Position numbers and translations under genes: made by a program. DNA of 64,000 bases from assembly GCF_013256625.1 (NCBI RefSeq), contig NZ_CP053908.1, forward strand, positions 496,001-560,000, in the 5' to 3' direction. Under the pieces are notes generated by a model. That model was given only the letters and a program-made list of their open reading frames with translations. It did not search any database and was not told the origin of the DNA. Origin of the DNA: Hymenobacter sp. BRD128 (GTDB lineage: Bacteria > Bacteroidota > Bacteroidia > Cytophagales > Hymenobacteraceae). The stretch's first letter is position 1. Every line of letters starts with the position of its first letter. Shown one piece after another: positions 10,601 through 18,341 of the stretch.

Positions 10601-10771
10601 CTACGGGTACAAGGATTACGTATCTACGTCAACGCCCAAAATCCCGTGACCTGGACCAAGTACAAGGGCTTTACACCCGAGGTAGGGGGCACGCCCACCA
10701 ACGCCGGCATCGACCTGAACGTGTACCCGATTGCCGCGACCTACAACTTCGGTGTCAATATTAATTTCTAA
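7685..10771 (+). CDS. susC: SusC/RagA-family TonB-linked outer-membrane transporter
   Basis: A 1028-residue outer-membrane porin that imports oligosaccharides using TonB energy. After a signal peptide (to about residue 41) comes a carboxypeptidase-regulatory-like domain (ITGRVVDEKGDPLPGANV to VPLAGRTTVDLKF), then the SusC signature region LNDVVVVGYGTQAKREVTGA, a plug domain with QVTIRGTGSISG-like sequence (TITIRGTGSIS, LYVVDGTMLP, ASIYGVQAANGVVIVTTKRG) and a long beta-barrel ending in the aromatic NFGVNINF. Length is typical for the family. The SusD gene follows after only 20 bases, forming the usual SusCD 'pedal-bin' pair. It starts at the ATG 3 bases after TAACGC and heads an operon transcribed away from the minus-strand hydrolases. 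Confidence 0.97.
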   Translation: MKIKDLLFVRHHFQHAGKVAALGLTTTLGLGLLPLAQVQAASLQQAPVQTGTPITGRVVDEKGDPLPGANVVVKGTSIGTATNADGQYTINAPAGATLVFSFVGYSAQEVPLAGRTTVDLKFSAPAGQALNDVVVVGYGTQAKREVTGAIASVKGDDLVNQASQNPISSIQGKVAGVQITNSGTPGGAPTITIRGTGSISGASPLYVVDGTMLPAGADLSFLNQADIASLEVLKDAASASIYGVQAANGVVIVTTKRGLAGTPRINYNGFVGVQTTTNKVKMADGAEYTALYNEKNILQGGTAATNLPTTGYASTDWYNQISRNALTQNHQLSVSGGSEKISYSFSGSYLKQQGIIKTNDYERITARLQTDFSLTDHIKVGYNALLANTTSNDIPGNIFQQAYVAPAVLPVYQANGNYGDPSLIGSGGLGSFANPQASLDYYHQQSRGQSLIANAFASVNFLKYFTVRSSVGVNYLASKFYNYQPQDSLTAVQYTKTSLLTRGNQLTSQLTWENTLTYDRTFDDHHLTVLVGTTALNYQVDNVLGSINGVTAANSDNYYFSLGTPGSATLSNPGLDAYRVFSLFGRVNYAYKGRYLLTASIRRDGASQFSTRYGNFPSVGAGWVISDEPFMQNNTVFSFLKLRGSYGVLGNNRVANNRTISTVTIAPGYGAPIGGSFQTGGNLVTQVAPTLSWETAHEADGGLEMRFLNNRLTAELDYYNRRTIDAVFPVPVLSAPGYTNNTAYYANNANFQNQGVEAALRWNSQGTGDFSYNIGVTGAYNQNKVLATAGGAPLSSGALPVAGYLSTITQVGAPLGAFYGYKVDGVFQSDAEAAKSAQPGAHAGDLRYQDVNGDGVIDNRDFVMLGNPNPRLTYGLNTYFRYKGFDLQVDFQGVAGVELLNALREVRYGNENYTQDFYNSRWHGAGTSNTTPSANLSGHNLDVSSYYIESGDYIRLRNLQLGYNFSKALANNLRVQGLRIYVNAQNPVTWTKYKGFTPEVGGTPTNAGIDLNVYPIAATYNFGVNINF

Positions 10772-10791
10772 GCGCTAAGCAATTCCCACCC

Positions 10792-12258
10792 ATGAAAAAT
10801 TACTCGTTTTTTACGCCCCTCCGGGGCCGGGCGTTGCCGGTGCTGGCGGCGGCTGTGCTGGCGCTAGCCTCGTCGTGCACCAAGTACCTGGATGTGGCGC
10901 CACTAGCCCAGCCAGAAGCTGTTTCCTTCTTCCAGAATGCCAATGATGCGGCCGTGGCCAGCATCTCGACTTATGGCAAGCTGCGCGAATGGAACCTAGT
11001 GGCCTTTAACTGGCTCTCGGTGACGACACTCACCTCGGACGATGCCGAAAAGGGCAGCGTATCGGGCGACGCCGAGTTTCTCAATAATTTCACTTTTTTC
11101 CGGGTTGGGCCCACCGACGGCCCGCTGGATGGCTTCTGGACCGGGCAGTACCAGGAGATTCTCCTTTGCAACCAAATAATTCAGAACGTGCCCGGCATCA
11201 ACATGGATGCCAACCTGAAAGCCCGCTACGTAGCCGAAGCACAGTTTTTGCGCTCGCTGATGTACTTCAACCTGGTGCGGGCGTTTGGCGATGTGCCGCT
11301 CTACACTAAGCCGCCGGTAACGCCCGATGAGCTTAACCTGGCGCGCACGCCCAAAGACCAGATATACGCCTTCCTGGTGAGCGAGCTGACGGCTGCCGCC
11401 GCGGTGCTGCCCGCTACGTATCCCAGTGCCGACGTGGGCCGGGCCACCAAGGGCGCCGCGTTAGCCCTGCTATCGAAAGTACAGATGTATCAGAAAAACT
11501 GGGCCGCTTCGCTCAGCGCCTCCGACCAAGTGATAGGGCTAGGCTACTCGCTGGCGCCCGACTACTACAAAATGTTCCGCATTGCTGGCGAAAACGGGCC
11601 GGAGTCCATTTTTGAAGTGCAGTGCTCGGCCGTGCCCGGCAACTGCGATGCCTCCAACTCGCAGTGGGCGCAGGTGCAGGGCGTGCGCAATCAGTTTGGC
11701 TGGGGCTTCTTCATTCCGTCGGCTAGCCTGGATGCCGCCTTCGAAGCCGGCGACAAGCGCAAGGTGGCCACGATTCTTTACCCCGGGGAGACTACCCCCG
11801 ACGGCGACGTGATTACGACCAGCGCACCCAACCCCCGCTACAACGCCAAAGCCTACGTGCCCAATTCAGTGCCGTATACCTGCAACTATGGCGATTCGCA
11901 AAACCTGCGGGTATTGCGCCTGGGTGAGGTATTACTCATCAACGCCGAAGCGGCAAACGAGTTGGGCCAGACGAGCAAAGCGCTTGCCGATGTGAATATG
12001 GTGCGTGTGCGCGCCGGCCTGGCGCCGCTAGCCAGCGGCATGTCGCAAGATGCTATGCGGCAGGCCATCTGGAAAGAGCGCCGCGTCGAGTTGGCCCTCG
12101 AATACGGCGACCGGTACTTTGACCTGGTGCGCCAGGGACGGGCCGCGCAGGTGTTGGCCGCCAAAGGCTTTGTCGCCAATAAAAACGAAGTGCTGCCTAT
12201 TCCGCTCAACGAAATTACCCTGAGCGGGGGTAAGCTGACTCAGAACCCCGGTTATTAA
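10792..12258 (+). CDS. susD: SusD/RagB-family glycan-binding lipoprotein
   Basis: A 488-residue surface lipoprotein that forms the lid over the SusC channel and binds the incoming glycan. The lipobox is LASSC, with Cys near residue 29, followed by TKYLDVAPLAQ. The N-terminal SusD-like domain is seen in YLDVAPL...FFQNANDAAVASIS and the RagB C-terminal half in GEVLLINAEAANELGQTSKAL and ERRVELALEYGDRYFDLVRQG, ending in the characteristic LPIPLNEI...LTQNPGY. It lies 20 bases after susC and is followed by a strong hairpin terminator, so susC-susD form the core transcription unit. Confidence 0.97.
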   Translation: MKNYSFFTPLRGRALPVLAAAVLALASSCTKYLDVAPLAQPEAVSFFQNANDAAVASISTYGKLREWNLVAFNWLSVTTLTSDDAEKGSVSGDAEFLNNFTFFRVGPTDGPLDGFWTGQYQEILLCNQIIQNVPGINMDANLKARYVAEAQFLRSLMYFNLVRAFGDVPLYTKPPVTPDELNLARTPKDQIYAFLVSELTAAAAVLPATYPSADVGRATKGAALALLSKVQMYQKNWAASLSASDQVIGLGYSLAPDYYKMFRIAGENGPESIFEVQCSAVPGNCDASNSQWAQVQGVRNQFGWGFFIPSASLDAAFEAGDKRKVATILYPGETTPDGDVITTSAPNPRYNAKAYVPNSVPYTCNYGDSQNLRVLRLGEVLLINAEAANELGQTSKALADVNMVRVRAGLAPLASGMSQDAMRQAIWKERRVELALEYGDRYFDLVRQGRAAQVLAAKGFVANKNEVLPIPLNEITLSGGKLTQNPGY

Positions 12259-12272
12259 TCTGATAACCACGT

Positions 12273-12309
12273 AAAAGCCTGGGACTCGGCCCGAGTCCCA
12301 GGCTTTTTT
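12273..12309 (+). terminator. Terminator between susD and the lipoprotein GH144 gene
   Basis: Inverted repeat AAAGCCTGGGACTCGG / CCGAGTCCCAGGCTTT followed by T residues, 14 bases after the susD stop and just before the start at 12320. It suggests partial read-through or processing that lowers expression of the enzyme relative to susCD. Confidence 0.9.
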
Positions 12310-12319
12310 ATTCCCACCT

Positions 12320-13975
12320 ATGCTGATTCCCGTTCCCCGTTTGTTGCGCTTAGCCTGGCTCGGGGCTAGCCTGCTGCTTGCCACCACGGCCTGCCAAAAG
12401 TCCGTGGAGGCGCCCACGATTACCCCCCCGACCACCCCGACTCCCATTACACCAACTGTGGCCGACCCCACCGCGGACCGGGCCTTGCTCGATAAAGTGC
12501 AGCAAGCTACTCTGCGCTACTTCTGGGATTTTGGACACCCGGCCAGCGGCATGGCCCGCGAGCGCAGCACTTCGGGCGATGTTGTAACGACCGGCGGCAC
12601 GGGCTTCGGGGTGCAGGCCCTGGTGGTGGGCGCTAGCCGGGGCTGGTTGACGCGCGACCAAGCGGTGGCCCGCACCCAGAAGATTTGCGACTTCCTCAAG
12701 CAGGCCAATCGCTTTCACGGCGCCTGGCCCCACTGGCTGAACGGTAGCAGCGGCGCAGTAATCCCCTTCAGTCCGCAGGATAATGGCGGTGACCTAGTCG
12801 AAACCTCTTACCTCGTGAATGGGCTATTGGTGGCGCGCGCCTACTACGACGGTAACAACGCGGCCGAGACGACGCTGCGCCAGACTATTACCCAGCTTTG
12901 GGAAGGGGTGGAGTGGGACTGGTACGCCAGCCGCAGCGACGGTCTGCTGTACTGGCACTGGAGTCCGCAGTACCAATGGGCGATGAATATACCCATCCGA
13001 GGTTGGAATGAGGCCCTTATTACTTACGTGCTGGCGCTTGGGTCGCCGACGCACCCCATTACACCAGCCGTGTATAAAAACACCTGGGTCGGTAATGGCT
13101 TCGGCACGCCGCTCGCCTACGAGGGCTACCTGCTGCCGCTGGGCCCAGCCTATGGCGGCCCGCTCTTTTTTGCGCACTACTCATTTCTTAGCCTCGACCC
13201 GCGCCGGATGCAGGACCAATATGCCAACTACTGGCAGCAGAATGTGAACCACACGCTCATTAATCGTAGCTATTGTCTCTACACCGCTCCCAAGGCTAAT
13301 GGCTATTACACTAGCTTGTGGGGCCTCACCGCCTCCGACGACCCGGACGGCTACAGGGCCCACCAGCCTACGGCCGATAATGGTACGGTATCGCCCACGG
13401 CGGCGCTGTCGTCGTTTCCCTACACGCCCTTTTATGCCATGCAGGCCCTGCGTAACTATTACGGCACGCTGAGTGCGCAGTTGACTGGCGACTATGGCCC
13501 GCGCGATGCCTATAACCCCTCGCGCAACTGGGTAGGGCAGAGTTTTTTGGCCATTGACCAGGGGCCGATTATCGACATGATTGAAAACTACCGCAGCGGC
13601 CTGCTGTGGCAGTTGGGGGCTAAGGTGCCTGAATTGCAGGCAGGCCTGCGCCAGGCTGGTATTAATGTTCCGGTTTACGCCACGGGCTTTGCGCTCGCTG
13701 TGCCTGAGGCCAAAACCAACCGCTACGATATGCTGAAGCATCCCGACCGCAACAGCTACCAGCTCGACGTAGCACTGGCTACGGCCGGCAACTATACCCT
13801 GATGCTGGAAACCACCACGGGCACCGTCGTAGAAACTCTTTGGAACAATCAGCCGCAGGTGGCCGGAGTAACTACCGTAGCGCTGGGCGCCACGGCCCCG
13901 ACCGGCGACTACACCGTGCGCCTGACCGGTCCCGCGGGGCTAGCAGCCCTCACGCTGGCAGTTACCCTGCGCTGA
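12320..13975 (+). CDS. GH144-type endo-beta-1,2-glucanase, surface lipoprotein form
   Basis: A 551-residue paralogue of the enzyme at 5783-7147. It has a lipoprotein signal (LLATTAC, Cys near residue 25) followed by a Thr/Pro-rich linker, typical of surface-exposed lipoproteins in polysaccharide loci. The catalytic domain repeats the family blocks RYFWDFGHPASGMARER, TTGGTGFGVQAL, GAWPHWLNGSSG, EGVEWDWY, LYWHWSPQYQWAMN, GPLFFAHYSFLSLDP, LWGLTASDDPDG, SPTAALSSFPYTP and LAIDQGPIIDMIENYRSGLLW. Unlike its paralogue it carries an extra C-terminal beta-rich domain of about 95 residues (from AVPEAKTNRYDML) that may bind carbohydrate. The likely role is initial cleavage of polymer at the cell surface before SusCD import. 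Confidence 0.92.
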   Translation: MLIPVPRLLRLAWLGASLLLATTACQKSVEAPTITPPTTPTPITPTVADPTADRALLDKVQQATLRYFWDFGHPASGMARERSTSGDVVTTGGTGFGVQALVVGASRGWLTRDQAVARTQKICDFLKQANRFHGAWPHWLNGSSGAVIPFSPQDNGGDLVETSYLVNGLLVARAYYDGNNAAETTLRQTITQLWEGVEWDWYASRSDGLLYWHWSPQYQWAMNIPIRGWNEALITYVLALGSPTHPITPAVYKNTWVGNGFGTPLAYEGYLLPLGPAYGGPLFFAHYSFLSLDPRRMQDQYANYWQQNVNHTLINRSYCLYTAPKANGYYTSLWGLTASDDPDGYRAHQPTADNGTVSPTAALSSFPYTPFYAMQALRNYYGTLSAQLTGDYGPRDAYNPSRNWVGQSFLAIDQGPIIDMIENYRSGLLWQLGAKVPELQAGLRQAGINVPVYATGFALAVPEAKTNRYDMLKHPDRNSYQLDVALATAGNYTLMLETTTGTVVETLWNNQPQVAGVTTVALGATAPTGDYTVRLTGPAGLAALTLAVTLR

Positions 13976-13997
13976 GTATTTGTATTGGGTGGCAAGC

Positions 13998-15731
13998 TTA
14001 GTCGATAGCCAGGCGCCGTACCGCCGTGGCTGTTCCAACCTGCACGCGTAGTAAGTAAATACCTGGCAACATGCCCCCTAACGGCAATTCATAGGCTATC
14101 CCCGCCGGCGAGAGCGCTACAGTTTGCGCGCTCATTACGCGGCCCAGGGCATCGGTGAGGGTGAAACTGGCCTGCGTGGTGCCGGGTGCATAGGCCCACT
14201 GTATGCGCGTGTTGGCGTGGGCTGGGTTGGGCGCTACGAGTAGGCTAGCCAGGGCGGTGGCCGCCGGGGTAGCCAGCGCCCTGGCGTCGGGTAGCAGCGC
14301 CAGAAAGGCCGTGATGCTGCCGCTGGGGTTGCGAATCGTCTGGCTGCTGAAAGTGGCCACGGTGCTCAGGAAATTCCCCGCCACGTACACGTTGGGGCCG
14401 CTTACAGCCAGGGTCTCAGCCCGGTCGAGGTTGGGGCCGCCCGCCCGCTGCGCCCAGGCAAAGCCTCCGGCCCTGATGAGTTTGGCTACATATACATCGA
14501 GGCTGTTGTCGCTAGTGAGCAGCGTGCTCCCAAAGCTGGCCGTGGTGGTGCCGGGTACATTGCCGCCAAACGCCCCCGCTACATACACACCCGCGCTGCT
14601 CACGGCCAAAGACGTGCCGTAGTCATCGCCCGGGCCGCCCGCCCGCTGCGCCCAGTTAAAACTACCTGCGCTGCCTACATCAATAAGCTGAGTCACAAAC
14701 ACGTCATAGTATAAGCCACTGGTACCGGCATTGGAGAGTGTGGCCGAGCCGAAGCGGGCCGTCGCGCTTTGAAACTCGCCGGCCACGTACACGCTAGCCC
14801 CGTCGGTGGCTATAGCATTGGCCCGGTCATCGCCGGGGCCGCCTGCCCGCTGAGCCCAGGCCACTCTCCCGCTAGCTCCTTCCAGCCTAGCCACAAACAC
14901 ATCGAAGCTGCCATTGGGATTGGCATTGGTCAGGCTCGCCGGCCCAAAGCTAGCCGTGGCACTGGCAAAATTGCCCGTCATATATATTGCCTGCCTGCTG
15001 CTGGCCAAGGCATTAGCATAATCCTCGGCTGGCCCGCCGGCTCGTTGGGCCCAGGCAAAGTCCAGTGAGCTTCCGCTCGGGGTAAGGCCCGCAACATAAA
15101 CATCGGTGCTCCCGGCGCTGGTTAGGTTAATTCCGCCAAAGCTCGCCGTTTCGGCAAAGCCGCCGGCTAGGTAGAGGGTGGCGCCACTCATGGCTAGGCT
15201 AGTAGCGTAGTCATCAGCCGGGCCGCCCGCCCGTTGAGCGCTGGTAAACGTGCTGGTGGTCCCCATATCCGTCAAGCAGGTTATGAAAACGTCGCGGCTG
15301 CCCGCCAGGCTGGTGCCGTCGGCATTGCGCAGCACACTAGGGCCGAAACTAAGCTTGTGGCTTGTAAACCAGCCGGCTACGTACACATTTGGGCCACTCA
15401 GCGCAATGGCCGTGGCTACATCGGCGCCAATGCCGCCGGCCTGCTGCACCCACAGAAAAGCCTGCGCGCTGCTGCTCCACTTGGCAATAAATATATCGCG
15501 TAGGCCATCAGCGGTAGTGTTGATAAGCTTAGTGCTGCCCAAGCTTATTGTCCCGGCAAAGCTGCCCGCCACGTACACATTACCCTGCCCATCGGCCACC
15601 GAGGCCGCAACCGATGAATAAGACCCACTGGTCGCGCCCGCCGCCACAGCCTGCTGCCAAGCCGGCGCCTGCGCTCTGACGAGAAATGAATTAAAAATAA
15701 AAATAATAAAAATTATCTTATTTAAGTACAT
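13998..15731 (-). CDS. T9SS-exported repeat (SBBP-like) protein
   Basis: About 577 residues when started at the ATG at 15731, which gives a signal peptide (MYLNKIIFIIFIFNSFLVRA); a longer start at 15797 adds 22 residues and is less likely. The body is a run of about eight repeats with the pattern WAQRAGGPGDDYATSLAVSG, then (L/V)YVAGxFxxTxxFG and DVFVAxL, resembling SBBP/beta-propeller repeats. The last 80 residues are a type IX secretion C-terminal domain (NPAHANTRIQWAYAPG ... GIYLLRVQVGTATAVRRLAID), which targets the protein to the cell surface. Its function is unknown. The signal-peptide coding segment is strikingly AT-rich compared with the GC-rich repeat body. Confidence 0.85.
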   Translation of the reverse strand: MYLNKIIFIIFIFNSFLVRAQAPAWQQAVAAGATSGSYSSVAASVADGQGNVYVAGSFAGTISLGSTKLINTTADGLRDIFIAKWSSSAQAFLWVQQAGGIGADVATAIALSGPNVYVAGWFTSHKLSFGPSVLRNADGTSLAGSRDVFITCLTDMGTTSTFTSAQRAGGPADDYATSLAMSGATLYLAGGFAETASFGGINLTSAGSTDVYVAGLTPSGSSLDFAWAQRAGGPAEDYANALASSRQAIYMTGNFASATASFGPASLTNANPNGSFDVFVARLEGASGRVAWAQRAGGPGDDRANAIATDGASVYVAGEFQSATARFGSATLSNAGTSGLYYDVFVTQLIDVGSAGSFNWAQRAGGPGDDYGTSLAVSSAGVYVAGAFGGNVPGTTTASFGSTLLTSDNSLDVYVAKLIRAGGFAWAQRAGGPNLDRAETLAVSGPNVYVAGNFLSTVATFSSQTIRNPSGSITAFLALLPDARALATPAATALASLLVAPNPAHANTRIQWAYAPGTTQASFTLTDALGRVMSAQTVALSPAGIAYELPLGGMLPGIYLLRVQVGTATAVRRLAID

Positions 15732-15940
15732 AAATAATATACTTATTTTTTCTTTAAAATACACTAACCAATGTCTGAATTCTACGTTATCAGCCACTTA
15801 TTAGTCAGCCTTAAGTAAGCTGCTTACGTTTGAAAAACAATGAGTTATGTCTTAATAGTGTGCTTTTTATTACCGTGCGCGCAAATTCTGCGTACATGGG
15901 GCTACTAAGCTACCCACCTTCTTAACCATTCACTGTCTAT

Positions 15941-17596
15941 ATGAGCGAATTTTCTTCCACTCTTCGGAGGTTGCTGCCTGGCGCGTTGCTACTGGCGGCG
16001 GGCTTAAGCGCTACTACGGCGCAGGCCCAAACGCCCGACCGCAAAACAGCTATTGGCGTTAACCTTAGCTATTTGCAATACCAAGGTAACCTGGGCGGCG
16101 ACTTTGGCGTGATGCACTTTCCCCTTCAAGTAGGGGTGGGTGCCCACATCACCCGTTACATCTCGCCCACGTTTGACCTGAGCCTGCTGGGCAACTATGA
16201 GAGCTACCGCTTTGTAGCTGATGCGGCCCCGCGCAATGAATTTACGGCTAGCATCGGCATGTTTGACCTGGGGCTGAAGCTGAAGTTCAACAACGGTAAG
16301 TTTATTAAGGAAGACGCCTTCATTCAGCCTTACCTCATGGCTGGTCCTGGTTTCTTCGCGGCCAATAGCCGGGGCAATTACGGTACCTTCAACCCTAACC
16401 TGACGTCTACGCCGGGCTCATTCTCCAACCAGGTGCGGAGCTTCGAGATATTTGGGCTGGCTGGTCTACGTTTTCGTCTCTCGCCTGCTATTGGCCTCGA
16501 CGTGACGGTTAGCCAGCATTATGCTTTTCCCGGCGACAATAATCCTGGCAACGAGATAGATAATTCAGTTACCGGTACTTACCACGACCGCTTCCTGGTG
16601 TACGGCGTGGGTCTGACGGCCGCCCTTGGCAAAGCCAAGGATACGGACGGCGACGGTGTGCCCGACCGCAAGGATAAGTGCCCCAACACGCCCGCGGGCG
16701 TGAAAGTGGACGTGAACGGCTGCCCGCTCGATACGGACGGCGACGGCGTGCCCGACTACCAGGACAAGTGCCCCGAGGTGAAGGGCCTGCCCGCCCTGCA
16801 AGGCTGCCCCGACAGCGACGGCGACGGCGTAGCCGATGCCGATGACAAGTGCCCCAACACCCCGGCCGGCGTGCGCGTCGATGCCTCCGGCTGCCCGCTC
16901 GACGCCGACGGCGACGGCGTGCCCGACTACCTCGACAAGTGCCCCGGCACGCCCAGCGGCGTGAAAGTGGACGCCACCGGCTGCCCGCTCGACCGCGACG
17001 GCGACGGCGTGCCCGACTACCAGGACCGCTGCCCCGACCGCGCCGGCCCGGCCTCCAACAAAGGCTGCCCCGAGATTCCGGCCGAGCAGAAGAAGATTCT
17101 CAACGAGGCCACCAAGTACATCAACTTCGACTTCAACAAGGCCACGCTCAAGCCCAGCTCGTACCCGCGTCTGAACCAGATGGTGCAGATACTGAACGAC
17201 TACCCGGACTACTCGCTCTCCATTGCCGGCCACACCGACAGCAAGGGCGACGAGGCCTACAACCTGCGCCTGAGCTACGAGCGCGCCGCCTCGGCCCGCA
17301 AGTACATGCTGGAGCACGGCATCCCGGCCGAGCGCATCGAGAGCCGGGGCTACGGCAAAACCAAGCCCATTGCCGACAACAAGACGGCCGCGGGCCAGGC
17401 CCTGAACCGGCGCGTGGACTTCGACCCCTACCTGACGGGCGAGACCAACGCGGCCGAAGCCAAGTACGGCCCGGCCCCGAGCATCGCGGAGCTGAAAGCC
17501 GAAGGCAAGAAGCTGCCGGGCAAGAAGACCACCGGCACTGGCGCCCCCCACAGCCGCAAGGCCCCGGCCAAGAAGGCCCCCGCCAAGCGCAAGTAA
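15941..17596 (+). CDS. OmpA-family outer-membrane protein with TSP3 calcium-type repeats
   Basis: A 551-residue envelope protein. A signal peptide (cleaved near AQAQ, residue 30) leads into a predicted eight-stranded outer-membrane barrel (about 35-230). This is followed by five thrombospondin type-3 repeats of the form DTDGDGVPDxxDKCPxTPxG (about 235-370), which bind calcium, and an OmpA C-terminal peptidoglycan-binding domain (INFDFNKATLKPSS, GHTDSKGDEAYNLRLSYERA, GYGKTKPIADN, NRRVDF). The protein ends in a Lys/Ala/Pro-rich tail (KAPAKKAPAKRK). It probably tethers the outer membrane to the cell wall. A terminator follows. The TSP3 repeats are also repetitive at DNA level. Confidence 0.94.
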   Translation: MSEFSSTLRRLLPGALLLAAGLSATTAQAQTPDRKTAIGVNLSYLQYQGNLGGDFGVMHFPLQVGVGAHITRYISPTFDLSLLGNYESYRFVADAAPRNEFTASIGMFDLGLKLKFNNGKFIKEDAFIQPYLMAGPGFFAANSRGNYGTFNPNLTSTPGSFSNQVRSFEIFGLAGLRFRLSPAIGLDVTVSQHYAFPGDNNPGNEIDNSVTGTYHDRFLVYGVGLTAALGKAKDTDGDGVPDRKDKCPNTPAGVKVDVNGCPLDTDGDGVPDYQDKCPEVKGLPALQGCPDSDGDGVADADDKCPNTPAGVRVDASGCPLDADGDGVPDYLDKCPGTPSGVKVDATGCPLDRDGDGVPDYQDRCPDRAGPASNKGCPEIPAEQKKILNEATKYINFDFNKATLKPSSYPRLNQMVQILNDYPDYSLSIAGHTDSKGDEAYNLRLSYERAASARKYMLEHGIPAERIESRGYGKTKPIADNKTAAGQALNRRVDFDPYLTGETNAAEAKYGPAPSIAELKAEGKKLPGKKTTGTGAPHSRKAPAKKAPAKRK

Positions 17597-17633
17597 GCGC
17601 TGGCTGTCAGCCTGGCTGATAGAGGCTAACTAC

Positions 17634-17667
17634 AAAAGGCAGGTCCCGTCGGGGCCTGCCTTTTTGT
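17634..17667 (+). terminator. Terminator after the OmpA-family gene
   Basis: Inverted repeat AAAGGCAGGTCCC / GGGGCCTGCCTTT followed by T residues, about 40 bases beyond the stop codon. Confidence 0.85.
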
Positions 17668-17836
17668 TTGCAGCTGGCTATCTATAGTTAACCTGCCGCC
17701 GGGCCTGTAAGAAGATTTTTGTGTATACTAACGAAGGCTACTGAATCTGACCCCAGCGCTATGCTCCCTCAAAGCCAGCCTGATATAACAAGCTGGTTAA
17801 GCTTAGTACCCATAAAAACGCCTGACCATTCGCGTA

Positions 17837-18230
17837 CTATGAGCCGTCGGTTGGGCGCCGTATTCCTTGGGCGTTGCCAATAGCCGAGCCGCTGGTGTCG
17901 TTGTTAACATAGATATCCGCCTGCTTCGCGTCGGGCTGGCTAGCCAGCTCCGCGACTTTCCGGCGCAGGGCTTCGCTAGGGTTGGGGGACGCATAGAGGT
18001 CAGGCACGCCTTGAAAGCGGTAGTAGAGCGTGGGCGCGGTGGCCACCACGGCATCGGGCAGCTGCGGCGGGAGCTAGCCGCAGAAAACCACGCGCCGCTA
18101 GGGCAGGGTCACGTATACGTCAGGGGGCCGAAACGCCAGTGCATTGACAAAAGCCGGGTCGAGGCAGTCGAGCACGCGGGCTAGCCGCTCGGCGGCGCAG
18201 GCCATGCGGGGGGCAATTACATATTCAGCT
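17837..18230 (-). pseudogene. Remnant of a DUF72-family gene
   Basis: Reading the minus strand from about 18230 to 17837 gives broken segments that together resemble the C-terminal half of DUF72 (YecE-like) proteins. The pieces are PPRMACAAERLARVLDCLDP, AFVNALAFRPP, then RRVVFCG, an in-frame TAG (18076-18074), LPPQLPDAVVATAPTLYYRF and QGVPDLY, and finally ADIYVNNDTSGSAIGNAQ. The N-terminal half is absent, a stop codon (TAA) precedes the first piece, the reading frame shifts after AFRPP, and the TAG interrupts the main piece. An IS110-family insertion lies just upstream. DUF72 identity comes from the recognised YxRFxG and NND-xGxAxxNA patterns, not from a search. Confidence 0.65.
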
Positions 18231-18293
18231 CGAGCGTCTGAGAATGCTGGCATGAAGCAAGGTAAACTTCGAGCTTGATACTAAAAATCGTTT

Positions 18294-18326
18294 TCCTACG
18301 GAGCTTGCGAAGCAGCTTATCACGCT
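18294..18326. repeat. REP-like inverted repeat, left arm flanking the IS110 element
   Basis: 33 bases that are the exact reverse complement of 19574-19606. The core GAGCTTGCGAAGCAGCTTAT resembles the palindrome at 50382-50466 (GGGCTTGCGCAGCATCTTAT), so the two copies look like the separated arms of one REP-like palindrome. Confidence 0.85.
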
Positions 18327-18341
18327 TGAACAGTTCATGAA

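Noticed and set aside
13998..15731. Recent tandem duplication or phase-variable repeats
   Set aside because: The protein repeats are diverged at DNA level and show no short perfect tandem units that would slip.
16640..17070. Possible CRISPR-like tandem repeats
   Set aside because: The repeats encode thrombospondin type-3 units in frame, vary at third positions and have no spacer structure.
16565..17551. 328-codon open frame opposite the OmpA/TSP3 gene
   Set aside because: Repetitive Val/Gly/Ala/His sequence mirrors the TSP3 repeats on the other strand; it has no start signal of its own.
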